A DNA stretch of 17,557 nt from the NCBI GenBank assembly GCA_034440175.1, contig JAWXBO010000223.1, positions 1 through 17,557 of the forward strand, read 5' to 3'. Each line of letters opens with the position of its first letter. The first letter of the stretch is position 1. The notes below the pieces were generated by a model. The model did no database searches. It had not been told where the DNA came from and worked only from the letters and a program-made list of their open reading frames with translations. Positions 1 to 8,112 of this stretch are shown in pieces. The DNA is from SZUA-430 sp034440175. Lineage in GTDB: Bacteria > Pseudomonadota > Alphaproteobacteria > Micropepsales > Micropepsaceae. A program made the translations under genes and the position numbers.

Positions 1-1
1 C

Positions 2-1684
2 CGCGCCCGCACGCCGGTTGATCCGGATCGGACGCGCTTTCGCGTTGCGTCGATCTCAAAACTGTTTACGGCGACGGCTGTGATGCAAATCGTCGAGCAG
101 GGCAAAGCCGACCTTAACGCGGATGTGAACACCTATCTCTCGTCGTTCAAAATTCCGTCGAACTATCCCGAAGCGGTGACGTTGGCTAATTTGTTGACCC
201 ACACTGCCGGCTTTGATGACCGCTATCTGGGTCTGGGGGCGCCATTGCAGGGTCCCGTGCTACCGCTGGGCCAGTACTTGTCGCGTCAAATGCCGCCGCG
301 CGTTCTTGCCCCCAACACGGTGATTGCCTATTCAAACCACGGCTATGCTTTGGCAGGACACATCATCGAAAATGTCAGCGGCCAGGAATTTAATGCCTAT
401 GCGCGGGAACATATTTTCACACCTCTTGGCATGACGGTCTCCAGTTTCGGCGTTCCCTATCCGCTGCCCGCGGACATCGCGGTGCCGTACCTGCGTGGGG
501 GGGATGAAGGGGGGTACAGCCGCATCGCACTCGACCGTGTGGCCACGGGCCCGGCCGGTGATCTCATTACCACCGCCGCCGATATGGTGCCGTTCATGCT
601 GGCGCATTTGAGCAAAGGGGCTTACGGCGATGGCGAGCATCTGCTGTCGGAACCCACAATCGAAAAAATGCACGCGGGGCATTTCGCCAACGCGGAGGGA
701 CTGGACGACTGGGCGTATGGCTTTGCCGGCGGACGGCGCAACGGCATACGCTGGATCGGGCATGATGGCTCGTGGTCTGGCTTTTGCGCCCAACTGGTGC
801 TGCATCCAGAGACAAGATCCGGATTTTTCGTCGCCACCAATGTGAATTGCAGCTTCGCCAGCAGCGCTTCCCTGAAAAAGGCGTTGTTCGATCTGGTATG
901 GCCAAACAAAAGCGAGCCGATTGTTGCGGCTGGGCCTGAAATCGAAGCACGCGCGCGGGCCATAGCGGGGACATACATGTCCGTGCGACGGGCGCGCTCA
1001 GATTTTACGGTTATGGGGGCCGCGGCCTCGCAAATGACGGTAAAGGCGATGGGCGAGGGGCAGTTGCAGGTTTTCTTGCCCAGTGTCGGCCACGACCTCG
1101 TTTTCCAGCCGCAAATGAACGGTACGTGGGTAAATCCGGACTTTCAATGGAAAGCCGCCGCCCAAACCAGCGCCAAAGGCGACGTACAACGATTCATAAT
1201 CGACACCGATGCCTATGACCGTGTCACCGGAACAGGTGAGTGGGCGATGTGGTCGGTGGCGCTCGCCCTGGTTGTCGCCATCTGCATCATGACGATCTGG
1301 GGGTGGGCAAACGGGTTCCTCAGCCGCCACTTTTTTGGCGAGCCACAGGCCGTCATCACCTTCGCTCCGCGTATCACCGGCTTCCTTGCGGCAGGTCTGA
1401 CGGTAGCGATGCTGGTTGCGATGGAAGCTCTACTCTCCAATGCCGCGCCCATCGCAATCTTGCACGGCCCGTCTCCAGCGCTGTTGGCGCTTCTGGCTAT
1501 CCCCGTTGTGATTGCGGTGCTAGCTATTCCGATGGTGATCTGGAGCATCTCTGGGTTCGGCGCTGGCCCCCGCGCCCGCATGGCCCAGATGGGCTACATC
1601 GTGTTGACCCTCGCCATCCTTGCGTTCATCGCATTCGCCTGGCAGTGGGGCTTGCATCCGTTCGGGGTTTTGGGGGCGCAATAA
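2..1684 (+). CDS. Serine beta-lactamase-like hydrolase with C-terminal membrane domain (5' partial)
   Basis: The reading frame is open from the window edge, so the N-terminus is missing. A GTG at 80 is a possible start but is not the real one, because the catalytic S-x-x-K motif (SISK, bases 50-61) lies upstream of it. The other class C beta-lactamase/CubicO motifs follow: YSN at about 329-337 and HDG near 758-768. Such proteins use the motif serine for acyl-enzyme hydrolysis of peptides, esters or beta-lactams; the substrate here is unknown. The last ~150 residues are unlike the catalytic domain and hold about four hydrophobic segments (roughly bases 1247-1310, 1373-1435, 1480-1545 and 1588-1650), so the protein is probably anchored in the inner membrane with the catalytic domain in the periplasm. 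Family and motifs are clear; topology is inferred. A signal peptide, if present, is outside the window. Confidence 0.9.
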   Translation, partial: RARTPVDPDRTRFRVASISKLFTATAVMQIVEQGKADLNADVNTYLSSFKIPSNYPEAVTLANLLTHTAGFDDRYLGLGAPLQGPVLPLGQYLSRQMPPRVLAPNTVIAYSNHGYALAGHIIENVSGQEFNAYAREHIFTPLGMTVSSFGVPYPLPADIAVPYLRGGDEGGYSRIALDRVATGPAGDLITTAADMVPFMLAHLSKGAYGDGEHLLSEPTIEKMHAGHFANAEGLDDWAYGFAGGRRNGIRWIGHDGSWSGFCAQLVLHPETRSGFFVATNVNCSFASSASLKKALFDLVWPNKSEPIVAAGPEIEARARAIAGTYMSVRRARSDFTVMGAAASQMTVKAMGEGQLQVFLPSVGHDLVFQPQMNGTWVNPDFQWKAAAQTSAKGDVQRFIIDTDAYDRVTGTGEWAMWSVALALVVAICIMTIWGWANGFLSRHFFGEPQAVITFAPRITGFLAAGLTVAMLVAMEALLSNAAPIAILHGPSPALLALLAIPVVIAVLAIPMVIWSISGFGAGPRARMAQMGYIVLTLAILAFIAFAWQWGLHPFGVLGAQ

Positions 1685-1809
1685 ATCCGAACCACTGAGG
1701 AAAGTCGAAAGGTTGGCGAGATCGGACAGATTCATTGTGCATCCAGTTGCTGGGTGGCGGGCCGTTGCGCTAGTCTAGCCGGAATTCAATCCATTCAGGA
1801 AGGATCGAC

Positions 1810-2724
1810 ATGGCCGCTCCCAACATGCCTAAAAAAGCGCACGAGTTTCAGAACCACCATTTTGATTCGACGATCTGGAACGACTTCAAGTTCCGCGATG
1901 ACGACATCATCATTTCGACCTATGCGAAATCCGGCACAACCTGGACGCAGCAGATGCTCGCGCAGATGATGTTCGGGCCTGATCCCGATTTGGCGGTCGC
2001 CGAGATGTCGCCGTGGCTGGACCTGCGCGTGCCGCCCAAAGAGGTGAAGCTTCCCATGGTCGAAGCGCAAACGCACCGCCGGTTCATCAAGACCCATCTG
2101 CCGGTCGATGCGCTGGTGTTTTCACCCAAGGCGAAATACATCTATATTGGCCGCGACGGGCGCGATGTGGTGTGGAGCATCTATAACCACCACGTCAATG
2201 CAAACGCGCTTTGGTATCAGGCGCTGAACGACACGCCCGGCCGCGTCGGGCCGCCGATCGGCAAGCCGCCTACCGACATACGTCAATACTTCCTTGATTG
2301 GATGGAGCGCGACGGGCATCCGTTCTGGCCGTTCTGGGATAACATCCGCACCTGGTGGGCGATCCGTGATCTGCCCAATGTGATGTTCGTGCATTTCGCG
2401 GAGATGAAGCGCGATTTGCCGGGCACGATGCGGGCGATGGCGAAGTTTCTCGACATTCCGGTGGCGCCGGAAAACTGGCCCCGTATCCTGGAATATTGCT
2501 CGTTCGACTGGATGAAAGCCAACGCCACCAAAAGCGTGCCGCTGGGCGGCGCATTCTGGGATGCCGGCGCGCAAGTATTCATCAACAAGGGCGTCAACGG
2601 ACGCTGGCACGATACGCTGACGCCGGGCGATGTGGCGGCGTATGAGAAGCGGGCCCGTGCAGAACTTGGCGAAGACTGCGCTGATTGGCTGGCAACAGGA
2701 AAACCGGGCACTCATGAGCGCTGA
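1810..2724 (+). CDS. PAPS-dependent sulfotransferase (sulfotransferase_1 family)
   Basis: A 304-residue cytosolic-type sulfotransferase that should move a sulfuryl group from PAPS to a hydroxyl or amine acceptor. The 5'-phosphosulfate loop TYAKSGTTW is at residues 37-45, the catalytic-base His in KTHLP is H96, and the 3'-phosphate motif around RDGRD ends in Ser at residue 123. Near the C-terminus NKGVNGRW matches the conserved KGxxGxW coenzyme-binding element. Length fits the family (about 280-320). The ATG is supported by GGAAGG six bases upstream. It overlaps the next gene, a Sir2 deacylase, by 11 bp, so the two are probably co-translated. The acceptor cannot be deduced. A related gene lies on the other strand at 12400-13332. 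Confidence 0.93.
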   Translation: MAAPNMPKKAHEFQNHHFDSTIWNDFKFRDDDIIISTYAKSGTTWTQQMLAQMMFGPDPDLAVAEMSPWLDLRVPPKEVKLPMVEAQTHRRFIKTHLPVDALVFSPKAKYIYIGRDGRDVVWSIYNHHVNANALWYQALNDTPGRVGPPIGKPPTDIRQYFLDWMERDGHPFWPFWDNIRTWWAIRDLPNVMFVHFAEMKRDLPGTMRAMAKFLDIPVAPENWPRILEYCSFDWMKANATKSVPLGGAFWDAGAQVFINKGVNGRWHDTLTPGDVAAYEKRARAELGEDCADWLATGKPGTHER

Positions 2725-3454
2725 GTTGAAGTCGTCTATCGAGCGTGCCTCACGCATCGTCGTCTTTACAGGCGCTGGAATATCAACCGAGTCGGGTATC
2801 CCGGATTTCCGCAGTCCCGGCGGTATCTGGAACACGAACCGTATCATTTACTTCGACGAATTCGTGCGCTCGCGCGATGCTCGCGTTGAAGCGTGGACGC
2901 GGCTGTTCGCAGGACGCGAGACTTTGAAGCATGCGACGCCCAACGCCGGTCATCGTGCGATTACGCAGTTGGTCGAACTTGGGAAAGTCACAGATGTCAT
3001 TACGCAAAATATCGATGGCCTGCACCAGCAATCAGGTGTTCCGGCCAGCAAAGTTATCGAGGTTCACGGCAATGCCACCTATGCCAAATGCCTTGCCTGC
3101 GGCACGCGCCACGAATTCGATGAAATCGAGGCGGATTTCAAGGCGACCAGCGAACCTCCGGCGTGCAAGCTCTGCGACGGCATTGTGAAATCGGCAACCA
3201 TTTCATTCGGGCAATCCATGCCCGAAGATGAAATGGACCGGGCAGGGCGGGCGGCATTGGCTTGCGACTTGTTCATGGCTATCGGGTCGTCGCTGGTCGT
3301 CTATCCGGCAGCGGGATTGCCCATCGATGCCAAACGCAACGGCGCGAAACTCGTGATCCTCAACCGCGATCCGACAGAGCTCGATCACCTTGCCGATCTG
3401 GTGATAAACGCTGAAATCGGGCCGACTTTGGCTATGATTGTGGGAGTAAATTAA
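2714..3454 (+). CDS. NAD-dependent protein deacylase of the Sir2 family (CobB-like)
   Basis: A 246-residue sirtuin that should remove acyl groups from lysine using NAD, giving nicotinamide and O-acyl-ADP-ribose. Seen: the NAD-binding GAGIS at residues 20-24 followed by GIPDFR, TQNID at 97-101, catalytic His 118 in VHGN, zinc cysteines at 126, 129, 151 and 154, and a C-terminal GSSLVVYPAAGLP element. I chose the ATG at 2714 because homology begins directly after it and upstream codons of the same frame lie inside the sulfotransferase gene. The start overlaps that gene's end by 11 bp, suggesting translational coupling. I see no obvious Y-x-x-R pair typical of desuccinylase-type sirtuins, so deacetylase activity is the default guess. 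Defence-type Sir2 fusions are larger; this is the plain catalytic domain. Confidence 0.93.
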   Translation: MSAELKSSIERASRIVVFTGAGISTESGIPDFRSPGGIWNTNRIIYFDEFVRSRDARVEAWTRLFAGRETLKHATPNAGHRAITQLVELGKVTDVITQNIDGLHQQSGVPASKVIEVHGNATYAKCLACGTRHEFDEIEADFKATSEPPACKLCDGIVKSATISFGQSMPEDEMDRAGRAALACDLFMAIGSSLVVYPAAGLPIDAKRNGAKLVILNRDPTELDHLADLVINAEIGPTLAMIVGVN

Positions 3455-3526
3455 CCGGGCTTTGCCACACTGCCCCCCTCGTGGTACTCCCGCGCTCAAG
3501 ACTGACAAACCAAGGATACTCAGCCT

Positions 3527-4129
3527 ATGGCTTCGCGTTTCACGCTCGACAAAGACGAAGATACCAAGACCCCCGAACCCGCGCCGTTCACGGCCATCCC
3601 GCAAGCGCTGTTCAAAGCGCGTACGGTTATGATCTTTGGTGAAGTCGACACAAAAATGGCCGAGCGCGTGACCGCCAATCTATTGGCCCTCATGGCAGAC
3701 GATCCGAACAAGGACATCAAAATTGTCATTCATTCGCCGGGCGGTCACGTCGAATCCGGTGATACCATCCACGACATGGTCAAGGCGCTGCGTCCACGGG
3801 TGAAAATGATCGGCACGGGTTGGGTGGCTTCCGCCGGTACGCACATCTATCTGGGTGCCGATCGCGCTCATCGCTTTTGTCTGCCCAATACCCGCTTTAT
3901 GGTTCACCAGCCCGCCGGTGGTATCCGCGGCACCGCCTCGGATATTCAAATCGAAGCCGAAGAAATCTTGAAAGCCCTGGATCGCATCAACCGCACCATC
4001 GCTGATGAGACTGGTCAGCCTCTGTCCAAAGTCAAAGACGACACCGACCGCAATTTCTGGATGTCGGCCGAGGAAGCCAAAGCCTACGGCCTGGTCAGCC
4101 GCATCATCGAGCGGATCGATATGGCGTAA
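3527..4129 (+). CDS. ClpP-like serine peptidase paralogue with altered triad
   Basis: A 200-residue member of the ClpP/crotonase-fold peptidases, the barrel-forming subunit that degrades unfolded chains passed on by a Clp ATPase. Serine 102 (in VASAG) and His 127 (in MVHQP) are spaced 25 residues apart, exactly as in E. coli ClpP. Aligning from that His without gaps to the conserved MSAEEAKAYG block puts Asn 176 (DTDRN) where E. coli has the catalytic Asp. The first ~20 residues are charged and proline-containing, unlike the usual propeptide. An AAGGA element lies about ten bases upstream of the ATG. No clpX or trigger factor gene is adjacent, as would be expected for the main clpP, so this is probably a second, specialised ClpP; activity may be reduced. 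The next gene begins five bases after the stop. Confidence 0.88.
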   Translation: MASRFTLDKDEDTKTPEPAPFTAIPQALFKARTVMIFGEVDTKMAERVTANLLALMADDPNKDIKIVIHSPGGHVESGDTIHDMVKALRPRVKMIGTGWVASAGTHIYLGADRAHRFCLPNTRFMVHQPAGGIRGTASDIQIEAEEILKALDRINRTIADETGQPLSKVKDDTDRNFWMSAEEAKAYGLVSRIIERIDMA

Positions 4130-4134
4130 GCGCG

Positions 4135-5751
4135 ATGGTCACACCTTGGTGGCAAGGCGCTGTCATCTATCAAATATATCCGCGCTCGTTCTGCGACTCG
4201 AATGGCGACGGTATCGGCGATCTGAAAGGCATTGAGTCCAAGCTGGACTACATTTCCGCGCTCGGCGTTGATGCCATTTGGTTGTCGCCCATCCACCCCT
4301 CGCCCAATCGCGACTTCGGTTATGATGTATCGGATTTCAACGGCATCGCCCCGGAATTCGGCGCGATGGCAGACTTCGAGCGCCTGATCAAAGAGGCGCA
4401 CCGCCGCAACCTCAAAGTCATCATGGACGAAGTGCTGAGCCACACCAGCGATCAACACCAGTGGTTCCTGGAAAGCCTGAAATCGCGCGCCAACGACAAG
4501 TCGGACTGGTACGTCTGGGCTGATCCGCGCGAAGACGGCACGCCGCCGAACAATTGGCTTAGCGTTTTCGGCGGGCCTGCGTGGTCGTATCATCCGCTGC
4601 GGCGGCAATATTATTTCCACAAATTCCTCAAGCAACAACCGAAGCTCAACCTCTACAATCGTGACGCCCGCGCTGCCGCGATTGATGTTTTGAAGTTCTG
4701 GCTTGATCGCGGCGTTGACGGCTTTCGCCTTGATGTCGCCAATTCGTATTTGCACGATGCAGAATTGCGCGACAATCCTGCGGTGCCGATGGCCGAGCGC
4801 ACGGCACATCACTGGGCGCACGCGCCCAACCTGCAGCGCCGCATCCGCGACAGTAACCTGCTGGAGAACCGCGAAGTGCTGGACGAGATTCGCGCCACCG
4901 TCGATGCCTACAAAGACCGCTTCGTCTTCGGCGAATTCTCGGAGGAACCGGGATTGCTTAGCCATTTCGCCGGTGCCACGCACGGGCTTCATACCGGCTA
5001 CACCTTCACCTTCCTCGAGGACCGTTCCTTCAAACCGCAGGTCTTTGCCGAGCACTATGAGTTCCTGAACGCCATCGAGGGCCTTTGGCCGTGCGCCACG
5101 TTTTCAAATCATGACGTCAGCAGAACGGTGACACGATACGGCCGCACGATGGAAGCCGACCCGGCGCTCGCCAAACTGGCACTCACGCTACTGATGACGC
5201 TGAAGGGTACGGTTCTGCTGTTCCAGGGTGAAGAGCTGGGTCTGCCCGATGGTCCGATCGAACGTCATCAAATTCACGATCCTGTCGGCGAACTCTATTT
5301 CCCCTACTCCAAAGGCCGCGATCCCTGCCGGACGCCAATGCCCTGGGTTGCAGGCAAGCCCAACATTGGCTTCAGTTACGGCGAGCCATGGCTGCCGATG
5401 GCCCCTGCCCACAAAGCCCTCGCCGCCGCAGGGCAAGAGCACGACCGAGACTCGGTGCTCTGGTTCGTGCGCCGGTTGATTGAACTGCGAAAGCAGCACC
5501 CGGTGCTGGCCAGAGGCGACATGAAGATCACCGAAGCCTCCAGCCAAATTCTGGTCTTCGAGCGCATTCGTGGCGACGATCACATCCTTTGCAGCTTCAA
5601 TTTGTCGGCCAGTGCTGCAATACTCGCGCGCAACAAACATGACCCACGCTGGACTTTGCTGGAAGTTGGAACGTGCGAGCACAATCAGGGTTCGATCAGC
5701 CTCGGTGCGCGATCCGCGCTGATCACAAGCACGTTGATCAAGCAGGCATGA
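4135..5751 (+). CDS. Alpha-glucosidase, GH13 (subfamily 23-like)
   Basis: A 538-residue GH13 enzyme that should cleave terminal alpha-glucosidic bonds of short maltooligosaccharides, sucrose-like sugars or glucosides. The TIM-barrel motifs are complete: region I DEVLSHTS at residues 98-105, nucleophile Asp 200 in GFRLD, acid/base Glu 267 in FGEFSEE, and the third acid Asp 327 in FSNHD. The length and the residue positions are very close to those of the Halomonas GH13_23 alpha-glucosidase (538 residues, D202/E271), and serine in the region I motif (VLSHTS rather than VVNHTS) also fits that subfamily. No signal peptide is visible, so it is likely cytoplasmic. It starts five bases after the ClpP-like gene with no strong ribosome site, consistent with coupling, and ends one base before the next start. 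Confidence 0.93.
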   Translation: MVTPWWQGAVIYQIYPRSFCDSNGDGIGDLKGIESKLDYISALGVDAIWLSPIHPSPNRDFGYDVSDFNGIAPEFGAMADFERLIKEAHRRNLKVIMDEVLSHTSDQHQWFLESLKSRANDKSDWYVWADPREDGTPPNNWLSVFGGPAWSYHPLRRQYYFHKFLKQQPKLNLYNRDARAAAIDVLKFWLDRGVDGFRLDVANSYLHDAELRDNPAVPMAERTAHHWAHAPNLQRRIRDSNLLENREVLDEIRATVDAYKDRFVFGEFSEEPGLLSHFAGATHGLHTGYTFTFLEDRSFKPQVFAEHYEFLNAIEGLWPCATFSNHDVSRTVTRYGRTMEADPALAKLALTLLMTLKGTVLLFQGEELGLPDGPIERHQIHDPVGELYFPYSKGRDPCRTPMPWVAGKPNIGFSYGEPWLPMAPAHKALAAAGQEHDRDSVLWFVRRLIELRKQHPVLARGDMKITEASSQILVFERIRGDDHILCSFNLSASAAILARNKHDPRWTLLEVGTCEHNQGSISLGARSALITSTLIKQA

Positions 5752-5752
5752 A

Positions 5753-6574
5753 ATGCCTGTGATCGTCAGAGTCATCGCGATTGCCGTGAGCCTTTATCTC
5801 ACAGTCGTCGCCCTCATGTTCGTCTTCCAGCGCGACATGATGTATTTTCCAGATCTGATCCGTCACGTCCCTCCTTCGCACTACGCCATGCTTACCGGTG
5901 TCCAGGAGGTCGAACTGAAGACGCTCGATGGTCTCAGGGTCTTGGCCTGGTATGCGCCGCCAGCCAATGGACGGCCGACGGTCGTGATATTTCACGGTAA
6001 TGGCGGATCACTGCGCGGCTTGCGCTATCGGCTTGCCTACTTCAAGCAAGCCAATATGGGTGCGCTGTTGCTGGCCTATCGTGGTTATTCGGGCAGCGAC
6101 GGAGCGCCTTCTGAAGAAGGACTTTACATCGACGCGCGGACTGCGCTTGATTGGCTGAATGCACAAGGCATTGCGGATTCCAACATCGTGATATACGGCG
6201 AGTCTCTGGGTACGGGTGTCGCAACCAAAATGGCGGCCGAGCGAGATATGGGGCTGGTGGTGCTGGAGTCGCCATTTACTTCGACGGTCGATGTTGCCGC
6301 CTCGACCTTCCCTGTCATTCCGGTGACGTGGTTGATGAGCGACCGCTACGAATCCCTGGCCCGCATCGGCGATATCGATGAGCCGTTGCTCATCATGCAC
6401 GGCGATGCCGATAAGGTCATTCCACAATCGCTGGGGCGCCAACTCTTTGACGCCGCAAATGAACCGAAGGAAGGATTCTGGCCGCGTGGGGCGGGGCACG
6501 GCGATATTTTCGACAAGGGCGGCTTTACAACCGCGCATGAATTCATTGAGCGCCGCTTCGGAGCTCACAAATGA
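5753..6574 (+). CDS. Alpha/beta hydrolase with N-terminal membrane anchor (BEM46/ABHD13-like)
   Basis: A 273-residue alpha/beta hydrolase. Residues about 3-24 are hydrophobic with one Arg near the start, so it is probably held in the inner membrane with the catalytic domain outside. The oxyanion segment HGNGGS is at 81-86, the nucleophile elbow GESLG gives Ser 151, HGDADKVIP gives Asp 220, and GAGHGD gives His 249, a complete triad. The family includes putative peptidases and esterases of unknown physiological substrate, so I name no substrate. The start lies one base after the alpha-glucosidase stop; its own ribosome site is weak, suggesting re-initiation by terminating ribosomes. Its end overlaps the next gene by ATGA. 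Confidence 0.9.
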   Translation: MPVIVRVIAIAVSLYLTVVALMFVFQRDMMYFPDLIRHVPPSHYAMLTGVQEVELKTLDGLRVLAWYAPPANGRPTVVIFHGNGGSLRGLRYRLAYFKQANMGALLLAYRGYSGSDGAPSEEGLYIDARTALDWLNAQGIADSNIVIYGESLGTGVATKMAAERDMGLVVLESPFTSTVDVAASTFPVIPVTWLMSDRYESLARIGDIDEPLLIMHGDADKVIPQSLGRQLFDAANEPKEGFWPRGAGHGDIFDKGGFTTAHEFIERRFGAHK

Positions 6575-7395
6575 TGTACCGCCGCCTTGCCTTCATTCTC
6601 TGCGCCGTCGTTATTCCGGCGCTGCCGCTGCACGCATCTCCTGATCGCGTCAAGTTTCTCGAGGGGGCGCCAACTGCCGCGACGCTGACGCCAGCCGAGT
6701 TGGCCGAGCAAGTGACAGGCTATTTGCCAGCGGGTGCTCCCGAACTTGTCACTGCCGTCAGTCCGCCGCCGGGGCTGGATAGCGAGCAAGACAAAGCCGA
6801 CGTCGCATTATTTCGTGACATCAATGCGGCGGCCAGTACCGCGCGCTGGGAAATCGCGGTTGCCGACGACGCTTCCGTCTATGATCGTTTCGCCGAGGCG
6901 CTCTCTATCCCACCCGATCGCGCGCATTTGCCGACGCTTGTTCGTCTGCTCAATCGCGTATCGGAAGATGTACTTGCCGTGACCGGTGAGGCCAAGAAGC
7001 GCTTTGCGCGTCCGCGTCCGATGCAGCGCTTCGCTCTCAGGCGCGTATGCGGGTACGCATCGCTGCCAAAGCCGGAAGTCTCTCCTAGCAGGGGAAGTTC
7101 GTACCCATCCGGCCACGCGTCGGTGTCGTGGGCGGCGGCGCTTGTGATGATGGAGGTGGTGCCGGCGCGGGCGCAGCACCTGATTGGTCGCGCTGTCTCA
7201 TTCGGCAACAGCCGCATTGTTTGCGGTCTGCATTTTCCGGCAGACATAGAGGCCGGGCACTTCATCGGCGCCGGGATTGTAGGCAGGCTGTTTAGCGATC
7301 CGGTGTTCCGGCGCGATCTGCTGTGTGCCAAGCGCGAGTTCAACGCTGTGTTGGCCGGCGAGAAGAGTGAAGATCTTCCCGCCTGCCAGTTCTAG
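6571..7395 (+). CDS. Secreted class A acid phosphatase (PAP2 family, PhoN/PhoC-like)
   Basis: A 274-residue non-specific acid phosphatase that should release phosphate from organic monoesters in the periplasm. The N-terminus (residues 1-22) is a typical Sec signal ending at HAS. The three PAP2 signatures are present: K142-x6-R149-P150, P179-S-G-H182, and S214-R215-x5-H221-x3-D225; His 182 and His 221 are the expected catalytic residues. Two adjacent ATGs (6571 and 6574) could start it; GGAG seven bases before the first favours 6571, which overlaps the preceding stop as ATGA. Length matches soluble class A enzymes, not the multi-pass lipid phosphatases. The stop codon abuts the stop codon of rplI on the opposite strand. 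Confidence 0.93.
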   Translation: MMYRRLAFILCAVVIPALPLHASPDRVKFLEGAPTAATLTPAELAEQVTGYLPAGAPELVTAVSPPPGLDSEQDKADVALFRDINAAASTARWEIAVADDASVYDRFAEALSIPPDRAHLPTLVRLLNRVSEDVLAVTGEAKKRFARPRPMQRFALRRVCGYASLPKPEVSPSRGSSYPSGHASVSWAAALVMMEVVPARAQHLIGRAVSFGNSRIVCGLHFPADIEAGHFIGAGIVGRLFSDPVFRRDLLCAKREFNAVLAGEKSEDLPACQF

Positions 7396-8097
7396 CTACT
7401 CTTTCTTCTCGCGTTTCTTTTTCTTTGGTTCAGCGGCGTCTGCGTCTTCGCCGGCAGGCTCTTCGGCCTTTACGGCGGACTTCGAGGCCCGCTTCTTCTT
7501 GGGCGCGTCTTCTGATGCCGGCAAGTCTTCGCCGGCCTCAGCGGCGGCACGGGCCGCCTGGGCGTCTTCGAACATCGCTTCGGCGTCGGCGCGGGCTTGT
7601 TCGGCTTCCGTCTTGAGCACGTTTTCACCGCGGGCCTGGCGATCAGCCTCATCAACTGTCCTTGCCACGTTCAGAGTAATTGCCACGCGGACTTCCGGGT
7701 GCAACTGCATCTTCACCGCATGCAGACCAAGCATCTTGATGGCCTTGTCCAACACCACCTGGTTGCGATTGACGGTAACGCCACCAGCGGTGACGGCATC
7801 GGAGATGTCGCGCGTTGAAACTGAGCCATAGAGCATGCCTGTGTCACCGGCTTGACGCAGGATGATGAAGGTTTGCTTGTCCAGTTTCCTGGCGACGGCT
7901 TCGGCTTCGGTTTTCAGGGACAGATTGCGTGCTTCGAGCAGCACTTTCTGGCCTTCGAAGTGGGCGATGTTGCCCTTGGTGGCGCGCAATGCTTTTTTGA
8001 GCGGCAACAGGAAGTTGCGGGCGAACCCGTCTTTCACTTTGACAACTTCGCCCATCTGGCCAAGTTTTTCGACCCGTTCGAGCAGGATCACTTGCAT
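7396..8097 (-). CDS. rplI: 50S ribosomal protein L9 with long charged C-terminal tail
   Basis: L9 binds 23S rRNA and helps hold the reading frame. Residues 1-40 (MQVILLERVEKLGQMGE, then GFARNFLLP) are the conserved RNA-binding N-domain, followed by the linker helix and the C-domain to about residue 148. The rest, about 85 residues, is extra compared with the ~149-residue E. coli protein: an Ala/Glu-rich helical stretch followed by lysine clusters near 200-203 and 225-232. Such tails occur in alphaproteobacterial L9 but this one is long. GGGAG lies upstream of the ATG. It is the last gene of rpsF-rpsR-rplI, 15 bp after rpsR; no extra gene sits between rpsR and rplI. There is no room for a terminator before the convergent phosphatase gene. 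Confidence 0.97.
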   Translation of the reverse strand: MQVILLERVEKLGQMGEVVKVKDGFARNFLLPLKKALRATKGNIAHFEGQKVLLEARNLSLKTEAEAVARKLDKQTFIILRQAGDTGMLYGSVSTRDISDAVTAGGVTVNRNQVVLDKAIKMLGLHAVKMQLHPEVRVAITLNVARTVDEADRQARGENVLKTEAEQARADAEAMFEDAQAARAAAEAGEDLPASEDAPKKKRASKSAVKAEEPAGEDADAAEPKKKKREKKE

Positions 8098-8112
8098 ATC
8101 GAATTCTCCCGC

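Noticed and set aside
2122..2847. A 241-codon minus-strand frame spanning the sulfotransferase/Sir2 junction
   Set aside because: Both plus-strand genes there are well supported; no family features in the antisense product.
2714..3454. Sir2 gene as part of an anti-phage defence system
   Set aside because: The protein is the plain ~246-residue catalytic domain with zinc cysteines; no Argonaute, HerA, or other defence partner is adjacent.
3455..3526. Terminator between Sir2 and the ClpP-like gene
   Set aside because: I see no stable stem with a following T-run in this 72-bp gap.
4084..5055. A long 323-codon open frame on the minus strand
   Set aside because: It lies entirely opposite the alpha-glucosidase gene, whose catalytic motifs are intact, and the predicted protein has no recognisable domain. 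It is a GC-rich shadow.
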